Positions 43,300 through 51,024 of a DNA stretch of 64,000 nucleotides are shown piece after piece (the first letter of the stretch is position 1; every line of letters begins with the position of its first letter). This stretch comes from SHZI01 sp031409515 (GTDB lineage: Bacteria; Pseudomonadota; Gammaproteobacteria; Steroidobacterales; GCA-2729495), in NCBI GenBank assembly GCA_031409515.1, contig JANNXJ010000029.1:1-64000 (forward strand), in the 5' to 3' direction. The translations under genes were made by a program, and so were the position numbers. The notes below the pieces were generated by a model that ran no database searches, was not told the origin of the DNA, and saw only the letters and a list, made by a program, of their open reading frames with translations.

Positions 43300-44082
43300 T
43301 CACAGGTTGTTGTTCAGGTACTGGAGCATCTGGTCGCTGGTCGAGATCGCCTTGGAGTTCATCTCGTAGGCCCGCTGGGTCTCGATCATGCTCACGAGTT
43401 CTTCCACGACATTCACGTTGGAGCCCTCGAGGGAGCCCTGTACCAGCGTGCCAATGCCTTCCAGTCCGGGGTTCGCCACCTGGGGCGAGCCGCTGGCGGC
43501 GGTTTCCGCATAGAGGTTCTGGCCCTTGGGCTGCAGCCCCGCGGGATTGATGAAGTCGGCGAGCTGGAGGGTGCCCAGGCTCGTGGGCGAGGTCTGGCCG
43601 GCCAGGGTTGCCTGCAGCGTGCCGTCCAGCCCGATGGTGATGGACTGGGCATCGCTGGGGATCGTGATGGAGGGCTGGATCTCGTAGCCGTTGGCCGTGA
43701 CGAGACGGCCCTCCGAGTCGATCTTGAAGGAGCCGTCCCTGGTGTAGCCCAGACTGCCATCCGGCTGCAGCACCTGAATGAAGCCGCGGCCCTGGATCAG
43801 CACGTCCAGGGGGTTTCCCGTGGGCTGGGCGCCGCCCTGCGTGAAGGTTTTTTCCGTGGCCACCACCCGGACCCCGGTGCCCACCGAGAGCCCGGTGGGG
43901 CTTTCCGTGTTCTGGGACGTCGCGCCGCCCGCCTGGGTGACGTTCTGGTACAGCAGGTCCTCGAACACCGCCCTGCCGCGCTTGAAGCCTGCCGTGTTGA
44001 CGTTCGCCAGGTTGTTCGAGATGACCGAGATGCGCGTCTGCTGCGCATCCAGTCCTGTCTTGGCTACCCACAATGATTCCAT
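43300..44082 (-). CDS. flgG: Flagellar distal rod protein FlgG
   Basis: A 260-residue axial protein, exactly the E. coli length. The N-terminal motif LDAQQTRISVISNNLANVNTAGFKRGRAVFEDLLYQN and C-terminal VNVVEELVSMIETQRAYEMNSKAISTSDQMLQYLNN are diagnostic. It makes up most of the distal rod. It lies 5 nt upstream of flgH. Confidence 0.96.
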   Translation of the reverse strand: MESLWVAKTGLDAQQTRISVISNNLANVNTAGFKRGRAVFEDLLYQNVTQAGGATSQNTESPTGLSVGTGVRVVATEKTFTQGGAQPTGNPLDVLIQGRGFIQVLQPDGSLGYTRDGSFKIDSEGRLVTANGYEIQPSITIPSDAQSITIGLDGTLQATLAGQTSPTSLGTLQLADFINPAGLQPKGQNLYAETAASGSPQVANPGLEGIGTLVQGSLEGSNVNVVEELVSMIETQRAYEMNSKAISTSDQMLQYLNNNL

Positions 44083-44116
44083 GGTCGCTTTGCTCCTTGA
44101 GTCAGTTGGTGGCGCG

Positions 44117-44860
44117 TCAGCCGTTCATGCGGATGAGGCGGGCGCTGGCGGCATCCAGTTCGTCAGCGGTGTTCATGGCCCGGACCTGCATTTCGTAGTG
44201 CCGGGACATCTCGATCATTTCCGCGAGGGCGGCCGCGGGATTCACGTTGCTCGATTCCAGCTGCCCGCTGGCGATGCGCACCGTGGTATCCGGATCTGCA
44301 CTGCTGCCGTCCCTCAGGCTGAAGAGTCCCGCGCCGCTCCGCACCAGCTGCAGGGCGGGGGGGTTAACCAGCTGGAGCCGGTCAACCTGGACGAGGGATT
44401 CCGCGGTCTGGCCCTGGGGCACGATCGAAATCTGGCCGTCGGCGCCGATGAACATCTTCTCGTAGGGTGGAATGCTCACCGGACCGCCATTCCCGATTAC
44501 GGGCTGCCCGGAGGCGGTCTCCAGGATGCCATTGGCATTGATCCGCAGATTGCCGTTGCGGGTGTAGGCGTCCTGGCCGTTGGCATCCTGAACCACCAGC
44601 CAGCCCTCGCCCTGAACCGCAACGTCGAGGTCGCGGCCTGTGGCCTGGGTCTGTCCCTGGCTTGTGTTCCACAGTTCTGGCTGGCGAACGGTGTTCACGC
44701 GAGTCGGTAGCCCTTCTCCAGGTATCGGTGCGCTGTCCAGGACGTTGCGCAGTGCCCGGAACCCCGTGGTCGAGATATTGGCGAGGTTGTGGCTCGTCGT
44801 GGTTTGCGCGCGCATGGCTTCACGGGCGCCCGACATCGCCACATAGATAAGTTTGTCCAT
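44117..44860 (-). CDS. flgF: Flagellar proximal rod protein FlgF
   Basis: A 247-residue axial protein. Typical opening DKLIYVAMSGAREAMRAQTTTSHNLANISTTGFRALRNVLDS and closing VNPAAALAEMIEMSRHYEMQVRAMNTADELDAASARLIRMNG. It joins FlgB/FlgC to the distal rod. Length is near E. coli FlgF (251). Confidence 0.95.
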   Translation of the reverse strand: MDKLIYVAMSGAREAMRAQTTTSHNLANISTTGFRALRNVLDSAPIPGEGLPTRVNTVRQPELWNTSQGQTQATGRDLDVAVQGEGWLVVQDANGQDAYTRNGNLRINANGILETASGQPVIGNGGPVSIPPYEKMFIGADGQISIVPQGQTAESLVQVDRLQLVNPPALQLVRSGAGLFSLRDGSSADPDTTVRIASGQLESSNVNPAAALAEMIEMSRHYEMQVRAMNTADELDAASARLIRMNG

Positions 44861-44899
44861 GGTGTGCTCACCTCAAGTCCTGGTTCAGTTACTGGCCGA

Positions 44900-46099
44900 T
44901 TAGCGGATGTTGATGATGGTCTGGGTGATGGTGTCCTGCGTCGAGATCACCTGGGCATTGGCCTGAAACAGCCGCTGCGCCGTGATCAGCCGCACGAGCT
45001 GGGCCGTCAGGTCCACGTTGGAGGTTTCGAGCGCGCCCGACTGCAGCAGACCGAAGTTGGACTCTGTCGCCTCACCGCGCTGGGCCACTCCGGAGCTGAA
45101 AGTCTCCTGGAAGGACGTGTCGCTGACCTTCTGCAGGCCTTCCACGTTGGAGAAGTTGGCCAGCGCCACCTTGCCCAGCGTCTGGGACTCGCCGTTGGAG
45201 AAGCGCGCGAAGACGATGCCCGTCTGGCTGATCTCGAGGCCCCGCAGGCGGCCTTCCGCCTGGCCGTCCGGGTTGATGTTGTTCACCGTGAAATCGGCGC
45301 CGAACTGGGTGGTGTCACCCAGCTGCAGGCTGACGGTCAGCGGATTGGCACCATTGGTGAGCGGCACCGTGAAGGCGGGAATGTTGCCGCCCGCCGGGCT
45401 GGCGATCGTGCCCGTGGAGTTGAAGGTAAACGGCTGGGTGGCGCCTACCACGTTGCCATCCAGTGTCTGATTCACGTTCCAGCCGGCGGCCGACTTCGTG
45501 AAGAAGTAGGTGGCGGTGTGGGATACACCCAGCGAGTCGAACAGGATGGTGGAGGTGCTGTGGTTGTAGGACAGCGGGTCATTCGGATCGAAGGGCGCGA
45601 CGGTGGGAATCGTGGCGTTGGCCGGCAGGTTGATGTTCATGGCCACCGCGGTGCTCGCCGCGGGCGGCGCAGTTTCCGCCGTGACCACGAGCGGGCTCAG
45701 CTGACCCTGGTTGAAGCCGTTGGTGCCCGGCACCGGCGCGTAGATCTGCAGGCGCTCGCCCTCGGCGTTCTGCACGACACCGTCGGCGTCCAGGCCGAAG
45801 GCCCCGACCCGGGAGTAGAGCAGGCTGCCGTTGTCTTCGGTGATGAAGAAGCCGTTGCCGCTGATGGCCAGGTCGAGCTGGCGGGCCGTGATTTCCACGT
45901 TGCCCTGGGTGAACTCCTGACGGACATCCGTCAGGCGCACGCCGTTGCCGATGCCTACGGAATCCCCCGAGAACACGTCGGAGAACTCGCCCCGGGAACT
46001 CTTGAAGCCAATCGTGTTGGCGTTGGCAATGTTGTTCGACGTGATCTGCAGGTCCGTGGAGGCTGCGTTGAGGCCGCTGAGTGCGATTTGAAATGACAT
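44900..46099 (-). CDS. flgE: Flagellar hook protein FlgE
   Basis: A 399-residue hook subunit. The start SFQIALSGLNAASTDLQITSNNIANANTIGFKSSRGEFSDVFSG and end SNVDLTAQLVRLITAQRLFQANAQVISTQDTITQTIINIR are typical, with D1/D2 domains between. Length equals E. coli FlgE (402). It lies 11 nt after flgD. Confidence 0.96.
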   Translation of the reverse strand: MSFQIALSGLNAASTDLQITSNNIANANTIGFKSSRGEFSDVFSGDSVGIGNGVRLTDVRQEFTQGNVEITARQLDLAISGNGFFITEDNGSLLYSRVGAFGLDADGVVQNAEGERLQIYAPVPGTNGFNQGQLSPLVVTAETAPPAASTAVAMNINLPANATIPTVAPFDPNDPLSYNHSTSTILFDSLGVSHTATYFFTKSAAGWNVNQTLDGNVVGATQPFTFNSTGTIASPAGGNIPAFTVPLTNGANPLTVSLQLGDTTQFGADFTVNNINPDGQAEGRLRGLEISQTGIVFARFSNGESQTLGKVALANFSNVEGLQKVSDTSFQETFSSGVAQRGEATESNFGLLQSGALETSNVDLTAQLVRLITAQRLFQANAQVISTQDTITQTIINIR

Positions 46100-46110
46100 C
46101 GTGATTCTCC

Positions 46111-46791
46111 TTACATGACTGCCTTGACCTGGGAGAGGCGCACGTTGGCCCCACTGTCGGTCCGGATTTGTGAGCCGCTGCCGTCGCCCGCGAGCGTGAC
46201 GCTCTCGACCTTCGACGCGAGGTAGGTAGTTAGTGCGGTATCGCCGGCAGGGCTCTCGATGGCCGCTGTCAGCTTGTACTTGCCGGCCGGAGCCGGCTGG
46301 CCGTTGGCCATGGTCCCGTCCCAGCTGAAGTTGCTCAGTCCCTGCTGCTGGGAGCCGAGCGGCAGTTCCCGCACCAGCTCGCCCGCATTGGTGTAGACGC
46401 GGACTACTGCCGAGGAGGTGCCAAAGGGCAGGTCGACGGCGCCCGTCAGGGCTTTGGTACCCGAGAAGTTGCCCGAACTGGCTTCCGTGAGCACCGTCCG
46501 GCCCACCATGGAGGCCGCCTGCAGCGCCTGGCCGGAGTTGAAGGCGTCCGTCAGGCCGCCGATGGACTTGGTCATGTCCGCAATGCCGGTGACGGTGCTG
46601 AACTGGGCCATCTGGCCAATGAACTCGCCGTTCTCCATGGGCTTCAGGGGGTCCTGGTTCCTGAGCTGCTGGATCATCAGGGCCAGGAATTCCTCCTGGC
46701 CGAGCGACTTGTTCGACTTCTTCGTGCCGGAGGAGCCCAGCGTGAGGTTGGCGATATCGAGGTCGGTGTTCGTTGAGGTAATCGCGGTCAC
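46111..46791 (-). CDS. flgD: Hook-capping protein FlgD
   Basis: A 226-residue hook scaffold. The conserved N-terminal part is KKSNKSLGQEEFLALMIQQLRNQDPLKPMENGEFIGQMAQFSTVTGIADM; the C-terminal half carries a FlgD Ig/tudor-like region (VRVYTNAGELVRELPLGSQQQGLSNFSWDGTMANGQPAPAGKYKLTA). It is required for hook polymerisation and then discarded. Confidence 0.95.
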   Translation of the reverse strand: MTAITSTNTDLDIANLTLGSSGTKKSNKSLGQEEFLALMIQQLRNQDPLKPMENGEFIGQMAQFSTVTGIADMTKSIGGLTDAFNSGQALQAASMVGRTVLTEASSGNFSGTKALTGAVDLPFGTSSAVVRVYTNAGELVRELPLGSQQQGLSNFSWDGTMANGQPAPAGKYKLTAAIESPAGDTALTTYLASKVESVTLAGDGSGSQIRTDSGANVRLSQVKAVM

Positions 46792-46801
46792 GGGCTACTC
46801 C

Positions 46802-47218
46802 TTACTGGCCGAGGGACAAGGTCCGCATCAGCAGATCCTTGGACGTGTTGAGAACCTCGACGCTGTTCTGGTACGAGCGGGAGGCGGAAATCATGTTCAC
46901 GAGTTCTTCCACTGGATTGACGTTGGACATGTAGATGTAGCCATCCTTGTCGGCAAGCGGATTGCCCGGATCCTGGACCTTGGCCGGCTCCGTGGTGCTT
47001 TCGACGACACCCGCCACGCGCACGCCCGCACTGGCGGGGTCCATGCCGGCGGAGTTGTCCATGACGGTCTGGAAGACGGGTTGCCGGGAACGGTAAGCCG
47101 CCGCGGCGCTGCTTGCGACCGTGTTGGCGTTGGCCAGGTTGCTGGCCGTGGTGTTCAGGCGGGCGGACTGGGCGCTCATGGCCGAGCCCGCTATGTCGAA
47201 GATCTTGAAGAGACTCAT
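46802..47218 (-). CDS. flgC: Flagellar proximal rod protein FlgC
   Basis: A 138-residue rod protein. The N-terminal motif FDIAGSAMSAQSARLNTTASNLANANTVASSAAAAYRSRQPVF and C-terminal DGYIYMSNVNPVEELVNMISASRSYQNSVEVLNTSKDLLMRTLSLGQ are standard. It lies 2 nt after flgB. Confidence 0.96.
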   Translation of the reverse strand: MSLFKIFDIAGSAMSAQSARLNTTASNLANANTVASSAAAAYRSRQPVFQTVMDNSAGMDPASAGVRVAGVVESTTEPAKVQDPGNPLADKDGYIYMSNVNPVEELVNMISASRSYQNSVEVLNTSKDLLMRTLSLGQ

Positions 47219-47220
47219 GG

Positions 47221-47625
47221 TCAGCGACCTCCAGTGAAGGCATCCCGCATCCCGCGGATGCGGGAGGAGAGGAAGGTGAGGGTGGCCTGATAGCGCACCG
47301 CCGTTTCGGCAATGGCCGCGTTCTCCTTCTGGGAGTCCACGGTGTTGCCGTCGAGACTGGGCTGTTCGGGGACTCTATATAAGGGCGTCGTGGTGTTGGC
47401 GCCGGCCGACCCGGCCTGGATGTGGCCAGCACGCGTGGCGGTCATCTGGACATCCCCACCCGGGCCAACCGCACTCTGCATGGCGGCGCTGAAGTCGATG
47501 TCCCGGGCTTTGTAGTTGGGCGTGTCTGTGTTGGCCACGTTGTCGGCCAGCAACTCGAGGCGCTGATTGGCCAGCCCGAGGGCCCGGGTGTGCAAGTCGA
47601 ACTGTGCGTAGATATCCAGTGCCAT
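47221..47625 (-). CDS. flgB: Flagellar proximal rod protein FlgB
   Basis: A 134-residue rod protein, first gene of the long flg operon. Motif LHTRALGLANQRLELLADNVANTDTPNYKARDIDFSAAM near the start and VDSQKENAAIAETAVRYQATLTFLSSRIRGMRDAFTGGR at the end. The ATG at 47625 is eight bases after GGGAG; a 67-codon upstream extension is a shadow that would cross the promoter. Driven by the sigma-54 promoter at 47650-47664. Confidence 0.95.
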   Translation of the reverse strand: MALDIYAQFDLHTRALGLANQRLELLADNVANTDTPNYKARDIDFSAAMQSAVGPGGDVQMTATRAGHIQAGSAGANTTTPLYRVPEQPSLDGNTVDSQKENAAIAETAVRYQATLTFLSSRIRGMRDAFTGGR

Positions 47626-47649
47626 ACGTTTTCTCCCAGGGAGGTATAT

Positions 47650-47664
47650 GCAAGCGACGTGCCA
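47650..47664 (-). promoter_or_regulatory. Sigma-54 promoter of the flgB operon
   Basis: The minus strand reads TGGCAC-GTCGC-TTGC, a full RpoN -24/-12 match. Predicted transcript start is near 47638, 13 nt before flgB, leaving room for the GGGAG ribosome site. Confidence 0.85.
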
Positions 47665-47774
47665 GCGCTGCCGGAGGTGCAACCAGTGCCTCGATTCCCG
47701 GTGCGGGCGGCAAGGTCTCGCCGCTCCACCGGCAAGCGGCTGCCGAAATCTTCCGCGGTGGACCCCGGGGCGGC

Positions 47775-47789
47775 AGGCACGCTTCTTGC
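47775..47789 (+). promoter_or_regulatory. Sigma-54 promoter of flgA
   Basis: The plus strand reads AGGCAC-GCTTC-TTGC, identical in all 15 bases to the fleSR promoter. The predicted transcript start (47801) is one base before the flgA ATG. It is divergent from the flgB promoter, 110 bp away, so shared activator sites are likely in between. Confidence 0.78.
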
Positions 47790-47801
47790 AATTCCCAGGC
47801 C

Positions 47802-48518
47802 ATGCATCACGCAACCACACGGCCATGGCTACTCCTCGGTGCGCTCCTCGCCGCCGGGTTCCTCCACTCTCCAGCCGTCTGGAGCGGCGCCGAATGGCAG
47901 AGCCACACCGGGATCCGGGAAGCGGCGGAGGCGGCCGCCCGCCTGGCTATTCCTGGTCCGGCAGAGGTGTCTGCGGACAGTCCGGACCCGCGGCTCAGGC
48001 TGGCTGCCTGCAGCCAGCCCCTGACGGCCACCGTGCCGGCCAACGGGGTGCGCTCCGCGCGGCTGACGGCGGATGTGCGCTGTGACGGCGCCCGGCCCTG
48101 GCGCGTCTACCTGCCGGTTCGGGTGACGAGTTCCCAGCCGGTGGTGGTGGCGAGCCGGGCACTGGCCCGCGACACGCTTTTGGCGCCCGGTGACGTCCGG
48201 TTGGCGAATTCCCCCACCGGGGCGGCCCCCCCGGGAGCCTTGCACGATGTGAATCTCGTGGTGGGCCGGCGCTTGCGCCGTCCCGCCGATGACGGCCAGG
48301 CCCTGACGACGGGGCTGCTGGCTGCCCCGACCCTGGTCCGCCGGGGCCAGGACGTGCAGGTGGAGGCCCAGGCTGGTGGACTTTCGGTCCGCATGGCGGG
48401 CGTGGCCCTGGCCGACGGGGCCCTGGGAGACACTATTGAGGTGGAAAGCGGTACTTCCGGCCGGGTCGTCCAGGCGGTGGTGCGTTCTGCGAAGTCGGTC
48501 GAGGTGTTGCTGCGATAG
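47802..48518 (+). CDS. flgA: Flagellar P-ring assembly chaperone FlgA
   Basis: A 238-residue periplasmic protein. The signal peptide (WLLLGALLAAGFLHSPAVWSG) is followed by the SAF-like domain: VYLPVRVTSSQPVVVASRALARDTLLAPGDVRLA and GRRLRRPADDGQALTTGLLAAPTLVRRGQDVQVEAQAGGLSVRMAGVALADGALGDTIEVES. It aids FlgI ring formation. An ORF 66 codons longer exists but would run through the promoter. The ATG has no ribosome site and lies about one base after the predicted transcript start. Confidence 0.92.
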   Translation: MHHATTRPWLLLGALLAAGFLHSPAVWSGAEWQSHTGIREAAEAAARLAIPGPAEVSADSPDPRLRLAACSQPLTATVPANGVRSARLTADVRCDGARPWRVYLPVRVTSSQPVVVASRALARDTLLAPGDVRLANSPTGAAPPGALHDVNLVVGRRLRRPADDGQALTTGLLAAPTLVRRGQDVQVEAQAGGLSVRMAGVALADGALGDTIEVESGTSGRVVQAVVRSAKSVEVLLR

Positions 48519-48537
48519 CACACCTATATTCGGGTCC

Positions 48538-48564
48538 TCAAGTTCCAGCCGGGCGTGCCGACAG
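48538..48564 (+). promoter_or_regulatory. Sigma-28 (FliA) promoter of flgMN
   Basis: -35 TCAAGTTC (48538-48545), an 11-nt spacer and -10 GCCGACAG (48557-48564) match the FliA consensus. It lies about 60 nt before flgM and 20 nt after flgA, giving flgMN a late-class promoter besides any flgA read-through. Confidence 0.75.
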
Positions 48565-48624
48565 GAACCGCAGGCCTGTAAACGGTTTGGGTTCAGGCTT
48601 GGGTTGCACGATGGAGAACGGGTG

Positions 48625-48966
48625 ATGGCAGACAAGATTTCGGGCTTTGGTGGCGGTGGCGTTGACATAACGTCCACGCGTTCCCGGAGCACAGCCCGCA
48701 CGGAGCGGGGCTCTGACGGTGACAAGGCCCAGGCGGCGCGTCGCCCGGCAGAGCCCAGTTCAGCGGCCAGTTCAGCGGCGAGTCAGATCCGCCTGACCGA
48801 CACCGCAACCAATCTGAAACAGATCGAAGCGCGAGTGAAAGACCTGCCGGATGTGGATCGCGCCCGGGTGGACGCGCTCCGTCAGCGGATCGAATCGGGC
48901 GCCTACGAAATCAATGCCGGTCGGCTGGCTGATCGCCTGCTCGCCTTTGAACGGGATCTGGCCTGA
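48625..48966 (+). CDS. flgM: Anti-sigma-28 factor FlgM
   Basis: A 113-residue protein, mostly disordered at the start. The conserved C-terminal sigma-binding region is SQIRLTDTATNLKQIEARVKDLPDVDRARVDALRQRIESGAYEINAGRLADRLLAFERDLA. It holds FliA inactive until exported through the finished hook. The ATG at 48625 is preceded by GGAGAACGG; longer in-frame sequence is a flgA shadow. The stop overlaps the flgN start (TGATG). Confidence 0.93.
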   Translation: MADKISGFGGGGVDITSTRSRSTARTERGSDGDKAQAARRPAEPSSAASSAASQIRLTDTATNLKQIEARVKDLPDVDRARVDALRQRIESGAYEINAGRLADRLLAFERDLA

Positions 48967-49388
48967 TGTCGGTGCTGGCATTGCTCACGCAGGAGGTTGA
49001 GGCCCTGCGGCGGGTCCTCGCAACGCTCGGTGCTGAGCGCGCGGCTCTCGAAGAACGGTCTCCCGACGCGCTGCTGGCCGCCAGCAATGCCAAGGCGGAA
49101 GCCGTGGCGGTCGCGGCGAGCCTGGAGCAGCAGCGCCAGGCCCAAACCGCCGCCGATCCCGCCGCTCCGACGGCCGCTGCGACGGGCCTCATCAACGAAC
49201 TCAAGACCCTGGCGGCTGAGTGCCGCCAGCAGAACGACGTCAACGGCCTGCTCATCCGGGGCCAGCGGCGCCGGGTGGAAGGCTCCCTGAACGTCCTCCG
49301 GGGCGGCCGCGCGGCAACCGACACCTACGGTCGCGACGGCGAGACGCGCCTGATCCAGGGCTCGAGGACTCCACTGGCGTCCTACTAG
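48966..49388 (+). CDS. flgN: Flagellar export chaperone FlgN
   Basis: A 140-residue helical protein that chaperones FlgK and FlgL. The FlgN pattern is seen in LLTQEVEALRRVLATLGAERAALEERSPDALLAASNAKAEAVAVAASLEQQRQA and in the C-terminal LAAECRQQNDVNGLLIRGQRRRVEGSLNVLRGG. Length matches E. coli (138). Coupled to flgM by a one-base overlap. A weak 5-bp hairpin (49402-49416) follows and might terminate transcription. Confidence 0.9.
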   Translation: MSVLALLTQEVEALRRVLATLGAERAALEERSPDALLAASNAKAEAVAVAASLEQQRQAQTAADPAAPTAAATGLINELKTLAAECRQQNDVNGLLIRGQRRRVEGSLNVLRGGRAATDTYGRDGETRLIQGSRTPLASY

Positions 49389-49468
49389 AAAAGTCTCCGC
49401 CACGGCTTCAGGCCGTATTCATTGAGCGCTCGGTAGTCTGCAGGCGTCGCCACTACCGAGGATCAAAA

Positions 49469-49795
49469 ATGCTGCAACCAAGAACGCTGCGTGCGGTCGC
49501 CCTGCTGGGACTGCTGGCCAGCTCAGCCCTGAGCACCGCGGCGAGTGCCGGTGAGCGGGTCTACTACCGTGGCTCCAGCGGCGGTCAATACTATTCGGAG
49601 CCCCGGGTTCGTTTCGGTATCGACGTGGAGTGGGGCGGTAGTGGCTATGGCTACGCTCCACCCCCGCCGCCTGTCGTCTGGTACCCGGCGTATTACGAAG
49701 CGCCCCGCTACTACTACCGGGGCCCGGGCCGGGGTCACCACAAGCACCGCAAGCACGACAGGCACGACCACCGCTGGGAGGACTGCGACGACTGA
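49469..49795 (+). CDS. Small secreted Tyr/Gly/His-rich protein of unknown function
   Basis: A 108-residue exported protein. Residues 1-27 form a signal peptide (LRAVALLGLLASSALSTAASAG). The mature part is rich in Tyr, Gly, Arg and Pro (RVYYRGSSGGQYYSEP, a run of five prolines, YYRGPG) and ends with a His/Lys/Asp-rich tail (GRGHHKHRKHDRHDHRWEDCDD) that could bind metal ions. GAGGATC precedes the ATG. I do not recognise a family; similar tyrosine- and histidine-rich periplasmic proteins are common but uncharacterised. It stands alone between flgN and the polyamine genes. Confidence 0.7.
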   Translation: MLQPRTLRAVALLGLLASSALSTAASAGERVYYRGSSGGQYYSEPRVRFGIDVEWGGSGYGYAPPPPPVVWYPAYYEAPRYYYRGPGRGHHKHRKHDRHDHRWEDCDD

Positions 49796-49864
49796 CAGTC
49801 AAGAAGGTGAGTCAGCGTCCCGGGTGTCCGGGTACACTGCGACCCCATGCAAGGGAGTTCAGCA

Positions 49865-50923
49865 GTGCCGTCCGGCTATCGCATGCCTGCGGAGTGGAGT
49901 ACCCACCAGGCCACCTGGTTTTCCTGGCCCCACAACCCGGACACCTGGACCGACTACCTGCCTGCCGTCGAACGGATTCTGGCGGAGGCCGTTGCCGCGC
50001 TGGCCAAGGGCGAGGTGGTCCGCATCAACGTCCGGGACTCCGGCCATGGCTATCACGTCCAGAAGCTTCTGGCTGGCAAGGTGCCGCCGGACAAAGTGCT
50101 TCTGCACCAGTTTCCCACCAACGATGCCTGGTGCCGGGACCACGGCGCCATTTTTGTCACCCGCGCCGCTGAGCAGAGTTCCGCGCAGGGTGCAGACCAG
50201 CAGGCGACCCTGAAGGCACTGGATTTTCAGTACAACGCCTGGGGCGGCAAGTACCCGCCCTACGATCTGGACAACGGCATTCCCCAGCGGATGGCCACGG
50301 TCCTCGGCGTCCCCTGCCGGTCGATCCCGATGGTTCTGGAGGGCGGCTCGATCGAGGTCAACGGCCAGGGGACGCTGCTGACCACCGAGCAGTGCCTCCT
50401 CAATCCAAATCGCAATCCCAGCCTGACCCGGGAGCAGATCGAGTCACAGCTGAAGTCCCTGCTGGGCGTGACCCAGATCGTCTGGCTCGGGGACGGCATC
50501 GTCGGCGACGACACGGACGGGCACATCGACGACCTCACCCGCTTCGTGGCCGAGGATCTGGTGGTGACGGCCGTGGAGCAGGATCCTGCTGACGAGAACT
50601 ACCAGCCGCTGCAGGAGAACCGGGAGCGCCTGGCCGGCATCCGGTTGCCCGACGGCCGGCCCTTGCGCGTCGTGGAACTGCCCATGCCGTCGCCCCTTTA
50701 CCGGGGCAGCAACCGGCTCCCCGCCAGCTACGCCAACTTCTATGTGGGTAATCGGGTGGTGCTGCTGCCGACGTTCAACTGCCCGGCGGACGAGGAGGCG
50801 GCGGCCATCCTGGCCCGGTGTTTCCCCGGGCGACGGATCGTCAGCCTGGATTGCCGGGACGTTGTGGTGGGCCTGGGCACCTTTCACTGTCTGACCCAGC
50901 AGGTGCCCGTCGCACCGGAGTAG
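49865..50923 (+). CDS. aguA: Agmatine deiminase (agmatine iminohydrolase) AguA
   Basis: A 352-residue cytoplasmic enzyme converting agmatine to N-carbamoylputrescine and ammonia. Guanidino-group hydrolase motifs: MPAEWSTHQATWFSWPHN, the DAWCRDHGAIFV active-site loop, MVLEGGSIEVNGQGTLLTTEQCLLNPNRNP, GDDTDGHIDDLTRFV with the catalytic His/Asp, and the nucleophile Cys342 in LGTFHCLTQQVP. I start at the GTG at 49865, seven bases after GGGAG; an ATG six codons earlier lacks a site. It is the first gene of a four-gene polyamine group. Confidence 0.94.
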   Translation: MPSGYRMPAEWSTHQATWFSWPHNPDTWTDYLPAVERILAEAVAALAKGEVVRINVRDSGHGYHVQKLLAGKVPPDKVLLHQFPTNDAWCRDHGAIFVTRAAEQSSAQGADQQATLKALDFQYNAWGGKYPPYDLDNGIPQRMATVLGVPCRSIPMVLEGGSIEVNGQGTLLTTEQCLLNPNRNPSLTREQIESQLKSLLGVTQIVWLGDGIVGDDTDGHIDDLTRFVAEDLVVTAVEQDPADENYQPLQENRERLAGIRLPDGRPLRVVELPMPSPLYRGSNRLPASYANFYVGNRVVLLPTFNCPADEEAAAILARCFPGRRIVSLDCRDVVVGLGTFHCLTQQVPVAPE

Positions 50924-51024
50924 CCTGCCGTCGGCCACTTTCCAGGCTCGCCGGGACAGAAACTTTTGGTTGTTCCCCGGGCTGGTATTCCCTATTCTTT
51001 CCCCGCCCCACCGAGTGAAACCCC

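Noticed and set aside
42620..44071. A 483-codon ORF on the minus strand
   Set aside because: Only its last 224 codons are FlgH; the upstream part is flgG read in another frame, and the FlgH signal peptide begins at 43294.
44789..46096. A 435-codon plus-strand ORF opposite flgE
   Set aside because: Shadow of flgE, with repeated Gly/Val/His/Arg composition typical of antisense frames.
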